Positions 24,784-39,552 of a stretch of 64,000 nt of DNA are shown here, in pieces. The translations under genes were made by a program, and so were the position numbers. Location: assembly GCA_027886175.1 (NCBI GenBank), contig JAJNNQ010000029.1, positions 4,954,501-5,018,500 on the forward strand, read 5' to 3'. This stretch comes from Phylloscopus collybita (lineage: Eukaryota; Chordata; Aves; Passeriformes; Phylloscopidae). The notes beneath the pieces were generated by a model. It saw only the letters and a program-made list of their open reading frames with translations, made no database searches and was not told the DNA's origin. The first letter of the stretch is position 1. Each line of letters starts with the position of its first letter.

Positions 24784-27700
24784 AAAATCAGTTTATCATG
24801 ATCTCTACAAGTGCTGAAGCATGATACACCGTATTCTTTAAAGAAAAAAAAAATTATAACGTTCAACTAAGCAAAAAAATGTGTAGTATTCACACTTCTA
24901 TAGTGAAAGTCCCAGCGTGTCACAGACAAATGAATGGGATGGAAGGGCTTCCCAGTGCAGAGTAACAGGCTGGAAAAATCTGCACTGTGTCTGTCAATCT
25001 GAGGCAGAAGAATTACTTGTTTGATCCAGGAGGTATACAAAGATGTACATTTGCTGTGAGCTGCTCCTCGCAGCCTGGTTCAGCTGTGACCTGTAAACCC
25101 AAACTAGGAGGACCACATCTTGGTGTGAAACACATCATGTCTGGGTTTCAGTCTCACAAGTCAGTAAATATCACTGGTTCTTGTTGTCTTTTAATGCCTC
25201 CCATCTCAGGGAAGGGAACTCAACTGAACTCCCTCTGCGTGGCTTATGGCCATGTATCCTGACTTTCCAAGGTCTGGCAGCGACTGGGTACACCAATAAT
25301 GATCTCCTACAAAACAAAACACAGCCTTCTTAGAACCTAGTAAAAGTCTGCACCTGTCTGAGGGTATGGGCCTGATCTAGCATTCAGAATGGGTACATCA
25401 GCCTCTTCATGAATGGCTGCCTCATCAGTGGTTCCATTTTAGCAACTGGAGTTCTGTTTTTTTAATCATTTGTCAGTTGTGTTCCTTCCCAAGCCCAGAG
25501 CATTTCCGATTTGAATAATTACTATCCAATAGTTAAATGAATAAGAGTGAGTTGCAGCCCTCCGCACAAATTATCATCCAATGAATGCAGAATAATACAT
25601 TATAAGTATACTCTATTGTATTTAGTGTACAGATGTGTGTTGAATTTGTATTATTTAAGAGGCACTTCCATGGTAACTCATCTCTCTTGACGAAGTCTTT
25701 ATGCCAAAGAAGAACTGGAAGATGCAGAAACTTAACTTTGAGTAAGCAGTAAAAGGAAGGTGGCCAGCAATAACCTTGCCTAAGCAACACTAGAAAACAA
25801 GCTGATGTGTATGTCTTCCATTGAATGTCCTGCTACCAGGGAATTTCCAGCTGCAGGATGAGAATGGAGGAAAGGTGGCAGTTGGTAGTGTCTTTTTAAG
25901 GTAAAATACAATAAATGTATATAAAAATAATGTGCTGCATTATTTTCCAAGATGTTGGCTGCCCACATAGATTTAATCACTGGTATGTTTTAAAATGAAA
26001 GTAACAGCATGAATGGGTTACCTCAATGTGGCAGTGTTACTCAATGCTGTCAATAATAGAGCAGGTAACCACACAGCCAGAAGGGTCGATATAATAGCAG
26101 CTGCACTTTTCTGCCTTTCACTAGTACTGTTTTCAGTTTATATGCAACAGCTTTGCTACCATTTTAATGTACTCCTAGAGACTCTCAATTTTAGAGATTT
26201 TAAGGCTGGCTCTGGCTCGATTTCTTAGTCTGGCATGATATTATCTAATTCTCTCCCAAGCCTTCTAGCATTACACCTGTTCCACTGAGATCCCTGGGTT
26301 TTGACCTCTGGAAGGCAAAACAGCAGCAGGGTTTGATGCCTGGGAAGGGTCTCAAAAGACGTCCCTATTGCTCACATCGCAGCCCACACTCTCCTGGTTT
26401 GGATTCTACAGTCCTCAACGACACCAGTTCTGCAGTTGTATGCTGCCAATTGTACTGAGACTAGACTGGTTTGTTGGTGCCATAGACTTGAAATCAAGAA
26501 TATTAGTGTCCATTGGCTGTATTTCTCTCTCTCTAAGGAAAATGTTGACTTTGTCTAAATAGAGCTGGCAGCCAAATTTGCCTTATGTGCCTTTCTGGCT
26601 TGAGAAAACCATTTTTGGACCCTGCCCCGATCACATTCACATAAGTGTTTAACAGCAAATCTAGTCTAAAAATAACCACTAAGCAATGTGTTTGATGGTG
26701 CAATAGAATTTTGCACAGCTTGGGAAAACTGCATATCCTGCAATATCTGTTTCATATTGCAAACATTACTGATGCCTTCATAGCTTTCTAGTATGGAAAT
26801 CTGTGAGGTTGTACAATACAAGATGAGCCAAAAGCACACTATAACAGCTTGTGGATCACCTAGCTCTTGCCAGAGTCATTAAACTCCCACAGGCAAAAAA
26901 CCCAACAACAATTACTGCCAATAGGTGCTGTTTTAACCAAGCAAAGTGCATATTTATTCAGTGGCCTCTGCTGAAATGAAGGCACAGTGTTTAGTCTCCA
27001 TCTGCTTTCTCTTATCCAAGCCTCTTTAGATTCTGGGTTGCTAAGAAATCTTGATTCTAGTGACATTTGCCCACATAATTTCCCAAATCACAAAGCAGTA
27101 AAAAAAAAAAAAGAAAATTTGAAGCAGAAAGAGATGACCTGAGTTTACAATGGATCATTTGCAGAGACTTTCTTGTGTAAGTGCTTTGAGGAACTGGAAG
27201 ACAAATTCTGTGCCAAGCCCCTGAACTTTGGGTTGGAGTGGGAGAGGGGAGCAGGGAATATGAGATCCATATGTTTGTCTTATATTGTCTCCTAAAGGCT
27301 TGCTGTTCCTAGCTGTGATTTTTCTTGAAATGTTAATTTTAGGAGCTGGGGCTGTCAGTGGTGCTCTTAATAGACTAACTGAAGTGCTTAAAAAACCCAC
27401 TCAATTAATAAAACCACAGTTTTGGAAACGGTGATCAGCTGCAGCAAAAGCAATGGCTTGCATGAGGAGTGCAGGACTGCTCCTCTGCCCACCTGGCACC
27501 ACTCTTGCCAGGTCCCTGTCGGTGGATTTCTCCTTATGCTGGTGTGTTGGCTCTCAAAACCAGCCTCAGCAAGAGTTATGAGAACACACCTGGCTGAGCA
27601 GGCATTTCCCTCACAATGGTTAGGCATACAGGTGCAAATACTGCTGCTGCCATCCAGCTGATCATCAGGATAAGAAATTGAGTCAAACATGAAGTGTCTC

Positions 27701-30700
27701 CAAGGAATGATTCATCTCTACGACAAGCTGTATTGATTCTTCTTTTGTTCATAGTTTGATGGATGCAATAAAACCAGGACAGGTATTACATTACGCTACT
27801 GAAGGATTTATCAGTTGCCATGCCAGGGTGAAGTTAGACAATGTCTTGCAGAGAGCAGGTGTCCCCTCCTGGCTCATCTGGGAGTCATCCAGTTCACTGC
27901 TAGCAGACCTCAAGCAGCTGCACAGGGTACCCAAAAACAGCAAAGACCAAGATACAGAACAAAGGCAGTGATCAGCTTACTGCACAGCAAACAATCATTA
28001 AATTGCCTGAGTGGCAATGAGTGGCACCTCCCAGCCAGCATGTTCACTCAAAACTGAGGGTGTACTCCTGAGGTCATGCACCCCTTATCACAAGCACCAG
28101 TCTGTGCTGTGATGCCAAGACAGGCAGTGCTGCAGCTCTCTCACTGGTGACTGGGTGTTTGATGCCATGGAAGCGCATGAATATGGGAGTTTGGGCAGCT
28201 GTGTGCAGCGTTTTTGATGAACAGAATGACAGGAGCCTACCTTCACAGTGATTAACATATTTTCCTACTCACCTAAGACCGAGACCATTGGACACGTGGC
28301 CCTTGCACACCTCAGTGGGAGTGTGCTGTCTCCTTCCTCCTCTCCACTATATCAGTCCTGGGCTGATACAGAGGCTGCTGAAGGGTCAGGGAGTATTACA
28401 AGCTTCAAGCTGACCACAACCACATGCACCCGGCTCATGCTGGAGACACCACATCCTCAAGTATACCATGTGAGTGTCCCAATTCACTGCAGGAGAAAAG
28501 GAGACCTATTGTCAGCAGTTCACCCAGTCTGCCAATGAAAAGGAATTATGTCCATCACCTCTATCAGGATGCGAACATGTGCAAGCCAAATCAGTTCAGA
28601 CACTTAAGGACAGGAACATCTTGTTTCCAGGACTGTGCCCAACAGTAACATGAGGCTGAGGGCTAAGGCTGTGCTCTCCTCTGTGGGGGCAGCTGGGCTG
28701 CAGCTGGTCTATCCCTGGCACAGGGTGGGGCATGATGGGAGGGGGAAACATCTGTGTTGGGCCATAAGATAAAAGTGTGCTGGGAAGAGATGTTCCCATG
28801 TTGCTTCTTAGTAGATAGCCCAGGCCTCTCAGCACTACTTAGGGCCTGAAGACCACAAGTTCAGCTTCTGTCAGATTTTTAGGCTGTGCTAGCTCCCATT
28901 TCCATGTTTTTTCTCCTCTCTCTTGCATGGACAAAACATACTGTTCACTTGCCCTCACACATATTGAGAGCATCTGCTGTCCCTGCAGGGCTAAGGAATT
29001 AGAGGACACTTACATGAGCAAAAACCAATTGGCTCAGAATGGTCTTCTTCAGAAGACAGAACTGTCAGCTTCAAGGGTGAAGTTGATCACCTCTGCCAGG
29101 CTGGGAGGTCTGCCAATACAAGCTGGGGAAGAAAAGAACTTCAGTTTAAATGTTGCCCAGGTCCAGGGCTGGTAGTAGTGGGTAGAAGGACAACAGAAAA
29201 GTGGCCATGAGAGGAATTTTTTTTTCCCTCTGATTAGCTATTAACCAGCTGTAAATTGGTTTCAGACTGTGAAACAGAAGGTGATGAATGCCTTGTCATT
29301 ACTTGTGCAGCTTCAGCTTTCCAAAGTAGGACCTGGTTTACCCTGAACAGGAGCCTATCCTGAGAGTTACCAGTATGAATCAATACTCCCATTCCTGCTA
29401 ATCATGAATAAATTACTTAGCCATTCCCATCAGTTCCTGACTGGGCTGCCTCAAGAACTCAGATTAATGAACCTGCAATCAGCTTTGCCCATGTTGCAAC
29501 ACACAACAGAAGTATCACTTTGTGTGTATTTAAATTAACTGTTTCAGGAAAAAAACAAAACCATACAAAACAAAACAAAGAAAAATAGTGACAGATCTGA
29601 ACTTTCCATTACCCTAGCAGTCATTGTATCATAACAAAGAACTTATAGGCCTAGAAGCATCTTCTTCCATGTTGGAACTGCTCAAAATACGTGTAAATAA
29701 TTTTCTAAGTATTAGTTTTATTTTTCTTTAAGGTCAGACATGAGGACAGGAAAGCTACACATCTAATTCTTACAGCAGATTTTATACTCTTACTCTCTGA
29801 TCTTCCTTATCCATCTCTTTTTCCCTTGCATTCTATTTAATACAGATCCTAGCCAGAAAAGAGCACATGCTCTTTAGATCAGATTGTTATTACTGGTTAC
29901 AATAAATTTATTTACATGATGTGATTATCAGTTCAAGAAAGTAAAACATTTGTTTTCCACTCCACTGTTCTGCTTATGGTCTTTTTTGCTAGTATTCTTC
30001 ACTGAATCACTGATAAAAATAGACCCAAGCCCTAAAATCTTCCAACTCTCAAAAGCCATGAATTGCTGAAGAAACTCTTTGTTTGTTGTGCATGTCAATC
30101 TATACTCAAGAGGTTGAAGTATGGGGTTCTTAGCATAGAAATTAGTTGCGTAATTCTTCAGGTGAAGAATGAAAATGAGAAAGAATGAAATCTTTCCTGC
30201 CAGAACCAATGGTTTATGGCAAATAATAATAAGCTGCTTTGGTAAACAAATCTGGGAGCTGGTTAAGTAGAGTCTACCTTCCCTGTCCTGAGTAGATCCA
30301 AGTTTTTGGGGTTTTTTTGTTGCTGTTTTTTTTTAATATAAGCTTTCTCACCTTTTACAAAGGAAATTATTATGGCCATTAAAAATACCAAAGCGAACAA
30401 TCAAGAGGCACTGTGAATCACCTTTAAAACAATACAGTGATCAAGATGAGTTTCAAGTTATATGAATCATTTAACACAAAGACTTCTTCACTATGAAATC
30501 ACTTGTGGAAACTTGTTGAGACTTAGCAGTAGCAGGTGCAGGACTTGTTTTCATATTCCTTGCTGACCTGTTTAGTGTTTCACAAATCCCTGTGGATTTT
30601 ATGTAGGAGGCAGGCACTGGTAAGCTGAGAGATCTTCAGATGCTGTGAAGCCATGGATATTGCTGAGCTGTGCATGAGTGATCTTAAACAGACTACCAAG

Positions 30701-32522
30701 TCTGACATATTTTGGGAACCTCAGGAACTCATCAGACTCATTAGTCTTTCCCAAGCCTCTTGTGCAGCCTGAACTAACACCTTTATCTTACAGTTGAAGA
30801 ACTGAAGGCAACAAAAATGGCACCAGCCACTGCTGTTAAACTGAACCTCTGCTCTAATACATAGTGCATGCTGTGGGGCTGTACGTGTTCGGGTGGAAAA
30901 GGCAGAAGATACAAAACTCTTCTCTCTCAAGTGACCAAGTGATGAGCAAGTGTTTCAACACCTCTTGCTTGCCCAAGGTTCCATCTGGGATTGAGCTCAA
31001 AAGAGCAACTGGACTCTGTGAGTAAGCAGCATGGTTACTGGGTGGAGGAAACTTAAAATGGAGTCTTGGGTAGGCTGGGCTGCACAGGAGAGGTACCTGC
31101 CTGCCTGCTGCAGTGCTGCAAAAATTGTGGGTGTACTGCTAAGGCACTCCATGGGCCCTGCTGTCTCTTCTGGCTTTGTATCCTTAGAGCAAAGCCACCA
31201 TGAGGAGTGGTGATGTCTGTGCTGCAGCTATATGCCCCACCCTTAAAAATCCCTGGGGAAAGTGAATGTGAGTGAGCGTATGCAGGCTGTTGCACCCATG
31301 CTGATGGGAGTGCAGGGCAGTGCTAAATGCTGGGGGCTTTTGAAGCTCTCAATGCTACCAAACAGATTTCATCACAACCAGTTGCTTGCAGAGAGGTATT
31401 TAATTTTGGTATAGAAGAAAGCCACTAAATCCAAAAGGCATCAGGATTTTTACCATGAAAGCAGGTAAAGCATTTCTAAGCCACTGCATGAACATGAACT
31501 GTCAACAAATTTTTTTAGTGTGTTTTAATGATATTTTCAGTTTTGGACAGATTTCATTCTAAGGCTTGTTCTCAGTGGATTATTATCTTTTGACCTTTTG
31601 AATGCTTATGGCCAGCTCATCTAATTTTTGAGAGGTCCCTTGGCAGAAGGAAGAACATACCTTCATAGAGTAGCCCTTGTATTGTTTTACTCTGACCTTG
31701 AAGGGCTTGACTGAGATCAACAGATTGTGGAGGGATCACTAATACAGTTGCTGAACCTTCCTTTGGACATCTACATTCTGAATCTTAATTAACGACTTGG
31801 ATTTAATGCTATATCTGTTCACAATATATTCATAGTAGACTGACATGAGTTAAAAAGAAAAAACTACATTTTTAACAGGGCTGTAGTTTGAGGGACATTT
31901 TTAGGGAAGTGCCAGAAAATACCTGAAGGCCTGCTTCTGCTAGAAGATAAGCAGGTGTTTGCTGTCAGCTGCCCAAATGAACAAGAATTCAAATAGAATC
32001 TTCCTTTGGATAACAAAGACTAAAAAAATGAGTCTGCTATCAGACTGGCTGTTCCTTTGGCCTATTAATTTTGGTCAACTCTTCCATGAACTACGAGTTC
32101 AGCACCTGTTTTTGCTTCACAGTTTTAGAGTGCAAACCTGCCATGCTTCTATGCATACCAAACTTTTCCTTAATTTTATCCTAAAAAGAATAGAGGTAAA
32201 CAAAGGCATTCAAACAACAGAAAACAACACACCACACTTCATGAATTTTTAGTGTTTTAAAGCAATCATTTTATCTTTCTTTTGGATGACATTGTTTATT
32301 GTAAGACATCGTTTTTATTAAATACACTCTAATACAAGAGACTTTCCATGTCATGTTGAGAGAAGCTGGTCACATGATTCACAAACAAAACTTTTAACAC
32401 TGATACCTAGGCATCACTTTGAAATCAGCCAAGATGCAATGAAAGTTTTAAAGCAATGACTACTTGTAACAAACTGCAAAACAAGAACCACTAAATATTT
32501 CCACGGAGACATCACATTAAAT

Positions 32523-32530
<8 letters not shown>
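24784..32530. other. Intergenic DNA, no gene supported
   Basis: Unique sequence, somewhat less AT-rich at 27.4-29.2 and 30.9-31.3 kb. Many 60-100 codon ORFs overlap on both strands without conserved motifs. No RNA gene or mobile element identified. Confidence 0.55.
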
Positions 32531-32571
<41 letters not shown>

Positions 32572-32588
32572 AAAAGAGAGAGAGAAAG
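32531..32588. repeat. Poly-A / GA-rich tract
   Basis: A28, G, A16, then (GA)n. On the minus strand this is a long T-tract. Confidence 0.95.
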
Positions 32589-33562
32589 ATAGCTCTACAC
32601 ACCAGGTCACAATTTGGTGACAATATAGAGATTTATATTTGTATGTAGATATCTTCCTCTTTACCTAAAGTGACAAACAGAGTGATATCTAGAAATATAT
32701 ATACATAAAGTATAGGTGGAGAGAAGGGCTGGGACAAATATTTCATAATTAATTGATTCTCTCTCTACTGGTGATTCAATTAAACATAAATGTTGAATTA
32801 AATTATTTGTATATAAAACATTCTTAGGTGCTTTTCTATAAGTTACAGAAAGATACATATAAGCTGCAAGAATTAGGCCTCTGGATAGATTTGATTTTTT
32901 CTGTTTCCTCACATATTCCAATCAATGGCCTCATTTACTAGCAGCTCCCAGAATCCTTGCTCAAATATTCAGTGTTTATAAAACATCAGCCAGTCATCAC
33001 TCAGAACCTTCTACAAGCAAACAAAAAATCCCCACAGACCTTGTGCAGAATGCATAGACGGAAAAAATAACACACCCATCATTTCCCATTTCTTCTCCTG
33101 AGACGTATGTTTAAAAGATGGCAAAATAGTCACTTGGTTGCTATTGTGAATTTCACAGTGTTTTCCCTGCAACATGTAGACTTTTTTCTTTTTTTGCTTC
33201 ATATTTGTGATGAACAACACATCCCCCCACCCTGCCCAAATAAAGGTGTTTTAACTAAGGCTCTAAAGGACCTCTTATTCAAAGCAGCAGTGGTTTATTC
33301 TAGCCCTCACAACAAGAAAATACAGCTTTCTGTGCTATCAAAATCTTTCTTTCTCTTTAGAAATCCCAACTTCCTCTCCAGTCGCTCCCTGCTCCCCTCC
33401 CCCACATGTTATAGCAGTATTTGAAATTCAGTTACAGGCCGCAACAACCCAAATGTGGGCTTGTCCTAGCATATATGCATTATACCTTAGTCTTTTGGGT
33501 TATTTAATTACTTTTAAAAGTGTTTTATAAAAGTCTACATCAACTACAATCTCTCATAAAGG

Positions 33563-33668
33563 TGGGGAGGGTACAGACAGAGAGAGAAAGAGAGTGAAAG
33601 AAAGAAATATAAGAGAAGGAAAGAAGGAGGAAAGACAGGAAAAGAGAAAGAAGGAAAGAAAGCAATAA
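33563..33668. repeat. GA-rich purine tract
   Basis: About 105 bp of nearly pure purine on the plus strand (GAGAGAAAG, GAAAGAAAG, GGAAAGAAGG units). It could be capable of triplex formation. Confidence 0.9.
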
Positions 33669-34469
33669 AACATAGCAAGGACTAAAAAGAAAAACAAGAT
33701 TAAAAAAAAAAAGCAGTTACTTTTTAACCTGTAGACAATATATAGATATGTTGTTTTACAGGTCAAAATGAATGCAGTCCTTTTAAAAGTGTACACTACA
33801 TCAGGCATCATGGGGTGCTGTTGCTCTACAAGTGTCTTTCTCCATGGCCAGCTCCGAGTTCTGCAGATCTATTGAGAGTGAAGGACAGAGTGCGGCAAAT
33901 ACTACTATTATTACTCCTGAATGTCAGTGTTCTCGTTGTTCTACAAGTCATGTTGCAGTGTGAATAGTCCTGCTCATTCTTGGAATTATTTCGTTACTGC
34001 AGGCAAGTACAAAATGCTAATGGAGGTGCACTGTTATGCTAGAACAATAAAACAGTACCACAAACCCAGAAATGACAGTAAAATAAACTCTGTTTTCTGA
34101 GCTTGGAAGCTTATTTGTTAATTTCATTTTGAGAAATCAACAAGTGAGATGGGAATGGAAGAAATGTTTTTATGCAATCATCTGGGGAAGAAAAGTGCTT
34201 GTTGTTAAATCTCTGGCATTCTAGCACTGCCTCTGCTGCACACCAGTTAGAAAGTTGAATCTTACAAATATAGAAAAAGAAATATCAAAAGAAAAAAAAA
34301 TTTGTTACTCAGCAGACGTTACCAATTTATTAATAGCACTCTAATCATAATTTGTAATAACATAGGTGTATGTAAATTTATACATATACACACAGCCCAT
34401 ACATAATGTGCATGCATGTCTGCACATATATAAGTAAAATACAACAGACATAGGCATACATGTATATGC

Positions 34470-34534
34470 TATGTGTGTGTATATATATATATGCCATATG
34501 CAAACACACATATACTATATATATATATATATAT
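34470..34534. repeat. (TG)n/(TA)n microsatellite
   Basis: TGTGTGTGTATATATATATA, a short spacer, then TATATATATATATATATA. Confidence 0.95.
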
Positions 34535-36939
34535 GGTCAGTTCATAGCACAGTCCAGAAAGACTTTTTAAATGAGCCTGATTGTCATATTTACTCAGTGT
34601 ACATGATTTATCTGACAGTGCAAGCATGATGAATATGCACATATACTCACCCTTCATTGTGACTTGAACATATTTCTTCCTCTGCTCACTCTGCTACACT
34701 TACCACCTTTTAATGAACAAACGCAAACTATGTATAGCTACAGTTTACAGCTTTTCTACTGTGATTATACATTTTATGCACTACCAAGAACATTAATGAT
34801 ATAGGTCAAGGTTATCTGTGATGGTGGCTCTGTAGAACATTTGGTCCTTTAGAAATTTAACAAACTGCTATGTTATTGCACAATGCATTTTAATACTACT
34901 TATTCTCTGAAATGACTCTAAAAGTCTCACTAGTAAATCAAAAAGAAGATGCCACTAAGTACATTTTCAGGGTCTTGTGGTTATTTTTGGTATACATTCT
35001 TTCAGTGCTTGCAAAACACGCCTGCTTGCTTTTGGGCTCTTTTACAGTAAAAGCATCATCTCAGATGCCTTTTTCCTTACCTCAGAAGAAACTAAGACAG
35101 AATATGCAGGTAGAAACTTAGCAGCCCCCTCCACCAACTGAACCCTCTTCCCACTGCACAGTAAGAGGACTCCTGATATCTTTTTTTCCACCACTGTTAT
35201 TTTGAACATCAATTTCAAATTCCTTTAAAATGTAACATTCATATTCTCAAGAGAATGGGTTTCACTGGATGCTCAGTCTTTTTCTATTTTTCTGTGAGAA
35301 CTTCCAAGACAGTCTAGATAAAATCTTAAGGCCCATTTTGTAGGAATCTTCCTCTGGCTTTTTATGTGTTTCCAGTTCAGTAGCAGTTAAGAAATAACAT
35401 CTAGTTTATTAAAGAAATATTGAGTATGGCTTTATAGTTACGCTGTCATGTTTGTTTTTAATGATGCCTTTTCAATGACATTGAGAAGGGTAAAACTTCA
35501 TCAGTGTCCAGTGAACTGTTTTCTTCTGAAAATATTCAGAATTTTTTTAAGCTAGCTCTAAAAGCTTCTGAAGGAACAACTTAAAGTGCCTCAATAAATA
35601 ATACATGCGAGCAAATGATATATTAAATGTGCTATGGGAACACTTACAAAAATAAAATGCTTAATTTATTAAATAAAATATCCCCAACACGAAGATGGAC
35701 TATTTTGATCTGGCTCATATCAATAAGAAATAATAAAAAGAGAAAATGGAAAGAAAGATCACTTTTTTTGCAATAACGCCCCCTCACAGAGGGAGGCAGA
35801 AGTCTTGAGGAATAGGTAAGGTAGGTTTTCATTTGTAAGATTTCATATTAAAAATAATCCTAGCTCTAAATTTCAAATTGTCAACTTCTAGATTGAAAAA
35901 CAACATGTATGCCCATGCAGCGGTCATTAACACACTGGCCATGCAAATGTTATACACATACAATGCCAATCCAACCAAAAATAAATTATTTAATAAGGTG
36001 TGTATGTTGGTTATGACAGCAATAGTACCAATACAAAAATGACGCTGAGCTCAGAATCTTAGCACTCTGAATAGCAAGCCATAAGCACAAAGTAATTTGT
36101 TTTCTCTAGAGATCTTTATCCCCTGCTATGTCTCAAACATAACCAGTGATCTCCGTGCTTTAGATTATTCATGTTATATCAGCCTATAATATCTATAACA
36201 TTGTAAAGGCATTTAAACATGGCTAATGTCCTCCATTAGCCTCTTATAATGAAATATAGGTTATATCATTATGAGTTTGCTATGCCTACTAGGATGTACT
36301 ACAAGATGAGTGATTTTTTCTGCACAAAGGGCATTAATCGACAAAGACCATGCACAGTTTTGCTTGCACGGTTAAAAAAAAAAAATAAAGGATTGAAGAA
36401 GGAAGGAATATGTTGCTGGACAAGCACAGCATAAGATATACCTGCCTCAGCATTTATAGTTAGTCCTATCAAAATCCTTAGTTTCAATATGTGATCTTGA
36501 GATTAATAGTGTATATAACTAAATCTAGCTTCAGCCTTTACTAAAAAAGACTACCTGGAGAACATTTTTACACCAGTGGCATGACAATATCCTACCAGAA
36601 GACAAAAGAAGGGCATCAGTTTAGTTTATCATGTTGTAACACAATTGTGTGCAGTGCAGGCAGCATCTTTTTTTGTTTCACTTGATTCTGGCAATGAAAG
36701 GTGCTGGAAAAGCACCTCCTTGAACATTCCTTTAGTCCTCAGAAAGACTCTTCAGGGAAATAGCTAGACCCCCTCTTGTCTTCCATCAAATCACTTCAGT
36801 GTTTTCTTGTAGGGTTGGATGCCACCTGTTTTCCCAAGTTCCTCCAGATAGTGTATCACACAAGAGGGTCTTCTTTCTATCTGGCTTTATCTCTGCAAAG
36901 AACATTCTTCATGTAGAGAACACCAGTCTTCTTTTTCCA

Positions 36940-37425
36940 CCCACAGGCTGAAGCAAAAAAAATGAGGTGAATCCATAGAAACTCCCAGTAGCTATACAGC
37001 AGAAATCACAAAGTTTTAGTCAAATATATTTTTCCCTTTTTTTCATCCACATCAAAGGCATGAATATAACAAGGCATTGTTAGTTGTGGTGGGCAAACTG
37101 AAGAGTCTGCTGATATAACAGATTGGGTTTTTAAGGCCTTTGTCTATGCAGAGTTACAATAATGCAGAAGCCAAATTGATTAGAAAGACAGGAGAGAAGG
37201 AAAAAAAAGATAGAAACTGAGAGAAAGAGAGAAGATACTTCTTGGTAATGTCTAAAAAGTCAATACTGTGTCTACAGATGGAGAAGCACACATTGCTTGC
37301 CCTTTGAAAGCTTCTCCACAATTTTGTCATTAATACTGTCAAAGTTAATAATACATTTTAATGTAGTTCAGCGGCAGTTGAACACATTCATTCCCGCAGC
37401 CCAGAAGAAGAAATGTTAAGAGACT
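36940..37425 (-). other. NTRK2: Proximal 3'UTR of the kinase-containing NTRK2 mRNA
   Basis: The sequence directly downstream of the NTRK2 stop reads, on the minus strand, like the mammalian TrkB 3'UTR as I remember it. Matching islands in order include AACTGCCGCTG, TTTGACAGTATTAA, GTAGACACAGTATTGACTT, CTGCATAGACAAAGGCCTT, TTATATCAGCAGAC, TTTGCCCACCACAACTAAC and TTTCTATGGATTCAC. This agreement over about 480 bp supports continuous 3'UTR at least to about 36940. The true cleavage site is not resolved. AATAAA-type signals on the minus strand further left, near 35663, 35405, 34327 and 32310, are only candidates. The alignment is from memory, not computed. Confidence 0.8.
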
Positions 37426-38620
<1,195 letters not shown>

Positions 38621-39526
38621 TCACAAGGCAGTCGAAAGACAATAAGCATGGAGAATCCACAGTTTCTTTTTGTCCCATCTGGTAAAATTCACTTTGAGGA
38701 GCTTTAGACCTGTGGATTCATGGTTCAAAATCCTCTCCCCCAGCAACAATGAGTACCACAAAAACAATTCCTCCACAAAAATCTCAAAAGATGTTGTTTC
38801 CAACAACAAGTTGGAAAAGTCCCAAATAATCTTTAACATTTACTTGGCACACCCTACCTAAGGAACAGGGAGGTCTATATTAACTACCAACTGACTTTGA
38901 GTTAGGCCAGTTCTAGTCTCTATTTTAACACACAAGAAACTAAAAAAGATTCATTAAATGAAATCTGGACAGGTGATTCTCCTAGAAACTCAGCAACATC
39001 AGCTGAAATACACAAAGCCACAGTGGTCTAACTGCATGAAATGGTAGGATTGGATCTGTATGGTTGAATATCCTCACTTTGACTGAATAAAAGCAATGCT
39101 GTTTTCTAAGTTCCAGAGTTAATGCATCAAACTATTTTGTTCCATATTAACTACCTGTCCATTAAAAAAAAAAAAAAAATCAGTCTTCTGGATTTATTCT
39201 CTTGATAATAAATCAACTGTTGTTCAATGGGATCTTCACTGAATTAATGCCTTTCTGAAAGCTTTTAGAACATTTTTAATTTTCTCTAGAAAAGTAAGAT
39301 TCCTTAGACTTAGGTTTTCTAATTTAAATTTTTAAAAGTCTTTTATTTCCAGGTTCTAAACAATTTATTGTTCCTGTCTTGTCCTATTCTGGTTGGATCA
39401 CACCAATAAAGAAATCTATTGAAGTAATTTTTAAACAGTGTAACTGCTGAGATACCGTTATATGGATATACAGATAGGCTAGCTACTTCTGTACCATGAG
39501 AGCTGAGAATATTTCCGAGGAAGATT

Positions 39527-39552
39527 AAAAAAAAAAAAAAAAAAAAAAAAAA
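39527..39552. repeat. A(26) homopolymer
   Basis: Uninterrupted run of 26 A in the NTRK2 intron. Confidence 0.95.

Larger units (their letters stand above)
32589..36939 (-). other. Possible distal NTRK2 3'UTR or intergenic DNA
   Basis: This stretch has no ORF with recognisable homology and no CR1 or LTR that I can see. It is AT-rich and contains a GA-rich tract, a TA/TG microsatellite and several minus-strand AATAAA-like hexamers. Mammalian full-length NTRK2 transcripts have 3'UTRs of several kilobases, so part of this block may be transcribed. The sequence alone does not settle where the mRNA ends. Confidence 0.3.
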
